Shown one piece after another: positions 61,915-64,000 of a stretch of DNA of 64,000 nt. This DNA comes from Citrobacter sp. RHB25-C09. GTDB lineage: Bacteria > Pseudomonadota > Gammaproteobacteria > Enterobacterales > Enterobacteriaceae. The notes beneath the pieces were generated by a model. It searched no databases. It saw only the letters and a list, made by a program, of their open reading frames with translations, and was not told the DNA's origin. The stretch spans positions 1,674,001 to 1,738,000 of the forward strand of contig NZ_CP057483.1 in the NCBI RefSeq assembly GCF_013836145.1, written 5' to 3'. Position 1 is the stretch's first letter. The number at the start of each line of letters is the position of its first letter. Both the position numbers and the translations under genes were made by a program.

Positions 61915-62994
61915 TTAATGGCTTATCATTCTTGCTTCCGGAATCAGCCGGTACCAGAGATGTTCTGGCACCGGGCTTTCCCAGACGCCCAACAGCATAG
62001 CCAGTGCGACCATCGTAAACAGGATCCCCAACACCAGCAGCGTCATTGTCATGCCGGATAACGCCCACCGGTTTTTATCGGCACTGCCCGTCGGCGTTTT
62101 CAGCGAAAAACTCAGCGTTGAGGCGACAGGGCAGGATTCCACGCAGGTCATACAGCCTGTACATTCCACGCTCCGGACCTGAATCAATCGGTCCACCGGA
62201 ATACGTGAAGGGCAGTTTTGCGCACATTTTCCGCAATCAATACAGGTCTGTGCGTTACGGCGAATTTTAACCGGAGAGAGCAAGGATAGCAGGCCAAGCA
62301 GGGCACCATAGGGGCATAAATAGCGGCACCAGGCGTTGCGAATAAATAAACTGACGACCACCAATAGCGCGACGCTTAACAGCGTGATTGTGCCAGTGTG
62401 ACGAAAGAAATCGAGCATTTTGACATCAATAATAATGCCGTAGGCTGACATCAGGAAATACTGAATACCCTGTGCTGGCATCGACAGGGAAATATAAAGG
62501 AAAAAACTGAGCAGTAAATATTTCAGACCGCGTAAAGGAATATCCAGCCAGCGGGGAACCCGAAAGTTGTGGCCAAAAAGTTTCTTCCCGATGTCGGCTA
62601 TCAGTTCAGAGAGTGTGCCGATAGGGCATAACCATGAGCAGAACGATTTTTTCAGCAGCAGGCTTATGAGCATAAACGCGGTCAGTAACAGCATCGCCGG
62701 GGCATGGAGAGGGGGAAGCAATCCCGTTTCCAGCGTATAGCGAATATTCATTAAACCTGCGATGGGTAGCCAACCCTCAATACCACCAGGGCGCGGAAGA
62801 TACAGCGTCGCGCCGCCAGTTTCGTAAAATCGAACCCAGTAGTAAAACGTTATGCCAATATAAATATTAATCGCGAGCAATAATAACTGGGTGGCTCTGC
62901 GCCAGGTCGAGGCATTGCGCCAGTCATTCCAGGGGAGTTTGCCACCCGTTGTTCCCGGGCGACGCTGCCAGCGCGTTCTTCTTTTATCGCTCAT
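61915..62994 (-). CDS. yccM: NapH/YccM-type membrane ferredoxin
   Basis: Inner-membrane electron-transfer protein of 359 residues. It has five or six helices, two CxxxCP motifs on cytoplasmic loops (FCSWLCPIG, WCRYLCPYG) and two 4Fe-4S clusters (CIDCGKCAQNCPSR and CTGCMTCVESCPVA). The start MSDKRRTRWQRRP at 62994 matches E. coli YccM; an ATG at 63009 is possible. In E. coli it lies beside torS. Here it lies directly beside cbpM, with no tor gene between. The redox partner is unknown. Confidence 0.93.
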   Translation of the reverse strand: MSDKRRTRWQRRPGTTGGKLPWNDWRNASTWRRATQLLLLAINIYIGITFYYWVRFYETGGATLYLPRPGGIEGWLPIAGLMNIRYTLETGLLPPLHAPAMLLLTAFMLISLLLKKSFCSWLCPIGTLSELIADIGKKLFGHNFRVPRWLDIPLRGLKYLLLSFFLYISLSMPAQGIQYFLMSAYGIIIDVKMLDFFRHTGTITLLSVALLVVVSLFIRNAWCRYLCPYGALLGLLSLLSPVKIRRNAQTCIDCGKCAQNCPSRIPVDRLIQVRSVECTGCMTCVESCPVASTLSFSLKTPTGSADKNRWALSGMTMTLLVLGILFTMVALAMLLGVWESPVPEHLWYRLIPEARMISH

Positions 62995-63082
62995 GGCCAG
63001 TTTTTCCATAAAGTGGCATTTTAAATACCACTACTCTAGGCGTATTTTCTCACCCTGGCGTTGATTTATATCATTGGCTGAT

Positions 63083-63105
63083 AAAAGGGCAGCTTGCGCT
63101 GCCCA
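63083..63105 (-). terminator. Terminator of cbpA-cbpM
   Basis: GGGCAGC (63087-63093) with GCTGCCC (63098-63104), loop TTGC; TTTTATC follows on the minus strand, six bases after the cbpM stop. Confidence 0.8.
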
Positions 63106-63109
63106 TTGA

Positions 63110-63415
63110 TTATGGATGTGCGATGAAACGCGAAAGACGCATACGCAGCAGATGATTTTCCTGGCGTAGTCGACTGTTTTCTTCCAGTAGCGTGAGCGCG
63201 ACAGCGATCCCTGGCCAGTCGAGTGCCAGTTCCTGGCGTAGTCGCAGGGCGCGTTTGACGATCGAGACGGCGCGATCGTCAAACAGCCAACGGTCGTCCG
63301 GCGCTACATCGGGTTCGATGACGCCCAGCCCCACGATTTCGCTGAGATCTTCTTCCGTTACGCCGGTGTGCAGGCAAAATTCAGTTACCGTAAAGGTGAT
63401 GGTGACGTTAGCCAT
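63110..63415 (-). CDS. cbpM: CbpA modulator CbpM
   Basis: A 101-residue protein that binds the J-domain of CbpA and inhibits its co-chaperone and DNA-binding activity. MerR-like helical N-terminus with the TEFCLHTGV block, then a C-terminal coiled coil. Its ATG shares a base with the cbpA stop (TAATG), so the inhibitor is made with its target. Confidence 0.95.
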   Translation of the reverse strand: MANVTITFTVTEFCLHTGVTEEDLSEIVGLGVIEPDVAPDDRWLFDDRAVSIVKRALRLRQELALDWPGIAVALTLLEENSRLRQENHLLRMRLSRFIAHP

Positions 63416-64000
63416 TATGCTCTCCCCCAGTCTTTGCGCGGATCAAACCCAGGCTGCGCCTCAGCTAATTGTGTCCACAGCGCTGCCGTGGCGTCATCCG
63501 GTTTAGGCGGCATCACAATTTTAATTACGACGTATAAATCGCCGGTCTGCTTTTTGCTCACCAGCCCCTTACCTTTAACGCGTAGCCGCTGTCCTGCCTG
63601 GGCACCAGGAGGAATTGTCACAAGAATGCGCTCTTTCAGCGTTGGAACGGGGATCTTCGCCCCCAGCGCAGCTTCCCACGGCGCGACGGGAACGACAATT
63701 TCGAGATCCTGATTAATGACATCAAACAAGGGATGTGGAGCGATGTGGATCACCAACCACAAATCACCGTTTGGCCCGCCGTTTTCGCCGGGTGTGCCTT
63801 GACCCTTCAGGCGAATGCGCTGACCGTTGCCCACACCCACTGGGATCTTCACGTTTAGCGTTTTTGGTATTTCGCGTTCTAACATACCAAATGCATTGTA
63901 GACGGGGAGGTTATAGCTGATGGTCCGGCTGTGTTCTTCGAGGGTTTCTTCCAGAAAAACGGCGACCTCAATTTCGATGTCATGGCCGCGGCTGGCATGT
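63415..64000 (-). CDS. cbpA: Curved DNA-binding protein CbpA (C-terminal part)
   Basis: DnaJ-like co-chaperone and nucleoid protein, cut by the right edge. About 195 C-terminal residues are present, beginning HASRGHDIEIEVAVFLEE and holding both C-terminal substrate-binding domains (PHHPL-type region reads IAPHPLFDV) up to the DPRKDWGRA end. The J-domain lies outside the window. It heads the cbpA-cbpM pair. An internal ATG at 63885 is not the start, because the frame continues open with clear homology to the edge. Confidence 0.95.
   Translation of the reverse strand, partial: HASRGHDIEIEVAVFLEETLEEHSRTISYNLPVYNAFGMLEREIPKTLNVKIPVGVGNGQRIRLKGQGTPGENGGPNGDLWLVIHIAPHPLFDVINQDLEIVVPVAPWEAALGAKIPVPTLKERILVTIPPGAQAGQRLRVKGKGLVSKKQTGDLYVVIKIVMPPKPDDATAALWTQLAEAQPGFDPRKDWGRA

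Noticed and set aside
60528..64000. Integrated island or prophage at serT
   Set aside because: No integrase, no phage-type genes and no repeat of the tRNA 3' end seen downstream within the window.
1..64000. CRISPR array or insertion sequence
   Set aside because: No regularly spaced repeats and no transposase frame or terminal inverted repeats noticed; the repeats present are REP-type.
1..64000. matS sites for MatP
   Set aside because: Looked for GTGACRNYGTCAC by eye; only half matches were seen. A computed motif search would settle it.

Overview
The window is a stretch of ordinary enterobacterial core chromosome. Gene order and protein sequences match the 20-22 min region of the Escherichia coli map (ihfB to cbpA). 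OmpF surface loops, the OmpA linker, the LdtD linker and the gene content after serT all differ from E. coli K-12 as I remember it. My best guess is Citrobacter or a near relative; the genus is an inference and the family is not in doubt. I see no insertion sequence, prophage, CRISPR array or plasmid-type gene.

Layout. 1-7.9 kb: ihfB, the ComEC-like ycaI, then an envelope cluster (msbA, lpxK, ycaQ, ycaR, kdsB) that makes and exports lipid A-Kdo. 8-17 kb: ycbJ, elyC and the cmoM-mukF-mukE-mukB chromosome-condensation operon. 17-29 kb: ldtD, ycbK, ycbL, aspC, ompF, asnS, pncB, pepN. 29-33.6 kb: the ssuEADCB alkanesulfonate operon on the minus strand. 33.7-45.3 kb: pyrD, zapC, ycbX, rlmL, uup, pqiABC, rmf, fabA. 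45.3-50.5 kb: ycbZ, matP, ompA, sulA, sxy. 50.5-60.6 kb: yccS, yccF, helD, mgsA, csgI (yccT), yccU, hspQ, rlmI, acyP, tusE, yccA, tRNA-Ser (serT). 60.7-64 kb: an AI-2E-family membrane transporter, yccM, cbpM and the C-terminal part of cbpA, which runs off the right edge.

Regulatory sites readable by eye include a LexA box at sulA, a NadR box at pncB, a PurR box and CTP-sensing leader at pyrD, adjoining FabR and FadR boxes at fabA, OmpR boxes at ompF, a sigma-32 promoter at hspQ and a strong promoter at serT. Most transcription units end in clear hairpins.

I did not find an undescribed multi-gene system. The observations most worth checking are an in-frame amber codon that shortens Sxy/TfoX, a very compact serT-yccM-cbpM interval lacking the hydrogenase, app, gfc and tor genes E. 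coli has there, a three-residue insertion in AsnS, a lost linker in LdtD, and a degenerate kinase-like active site in YcbJ.
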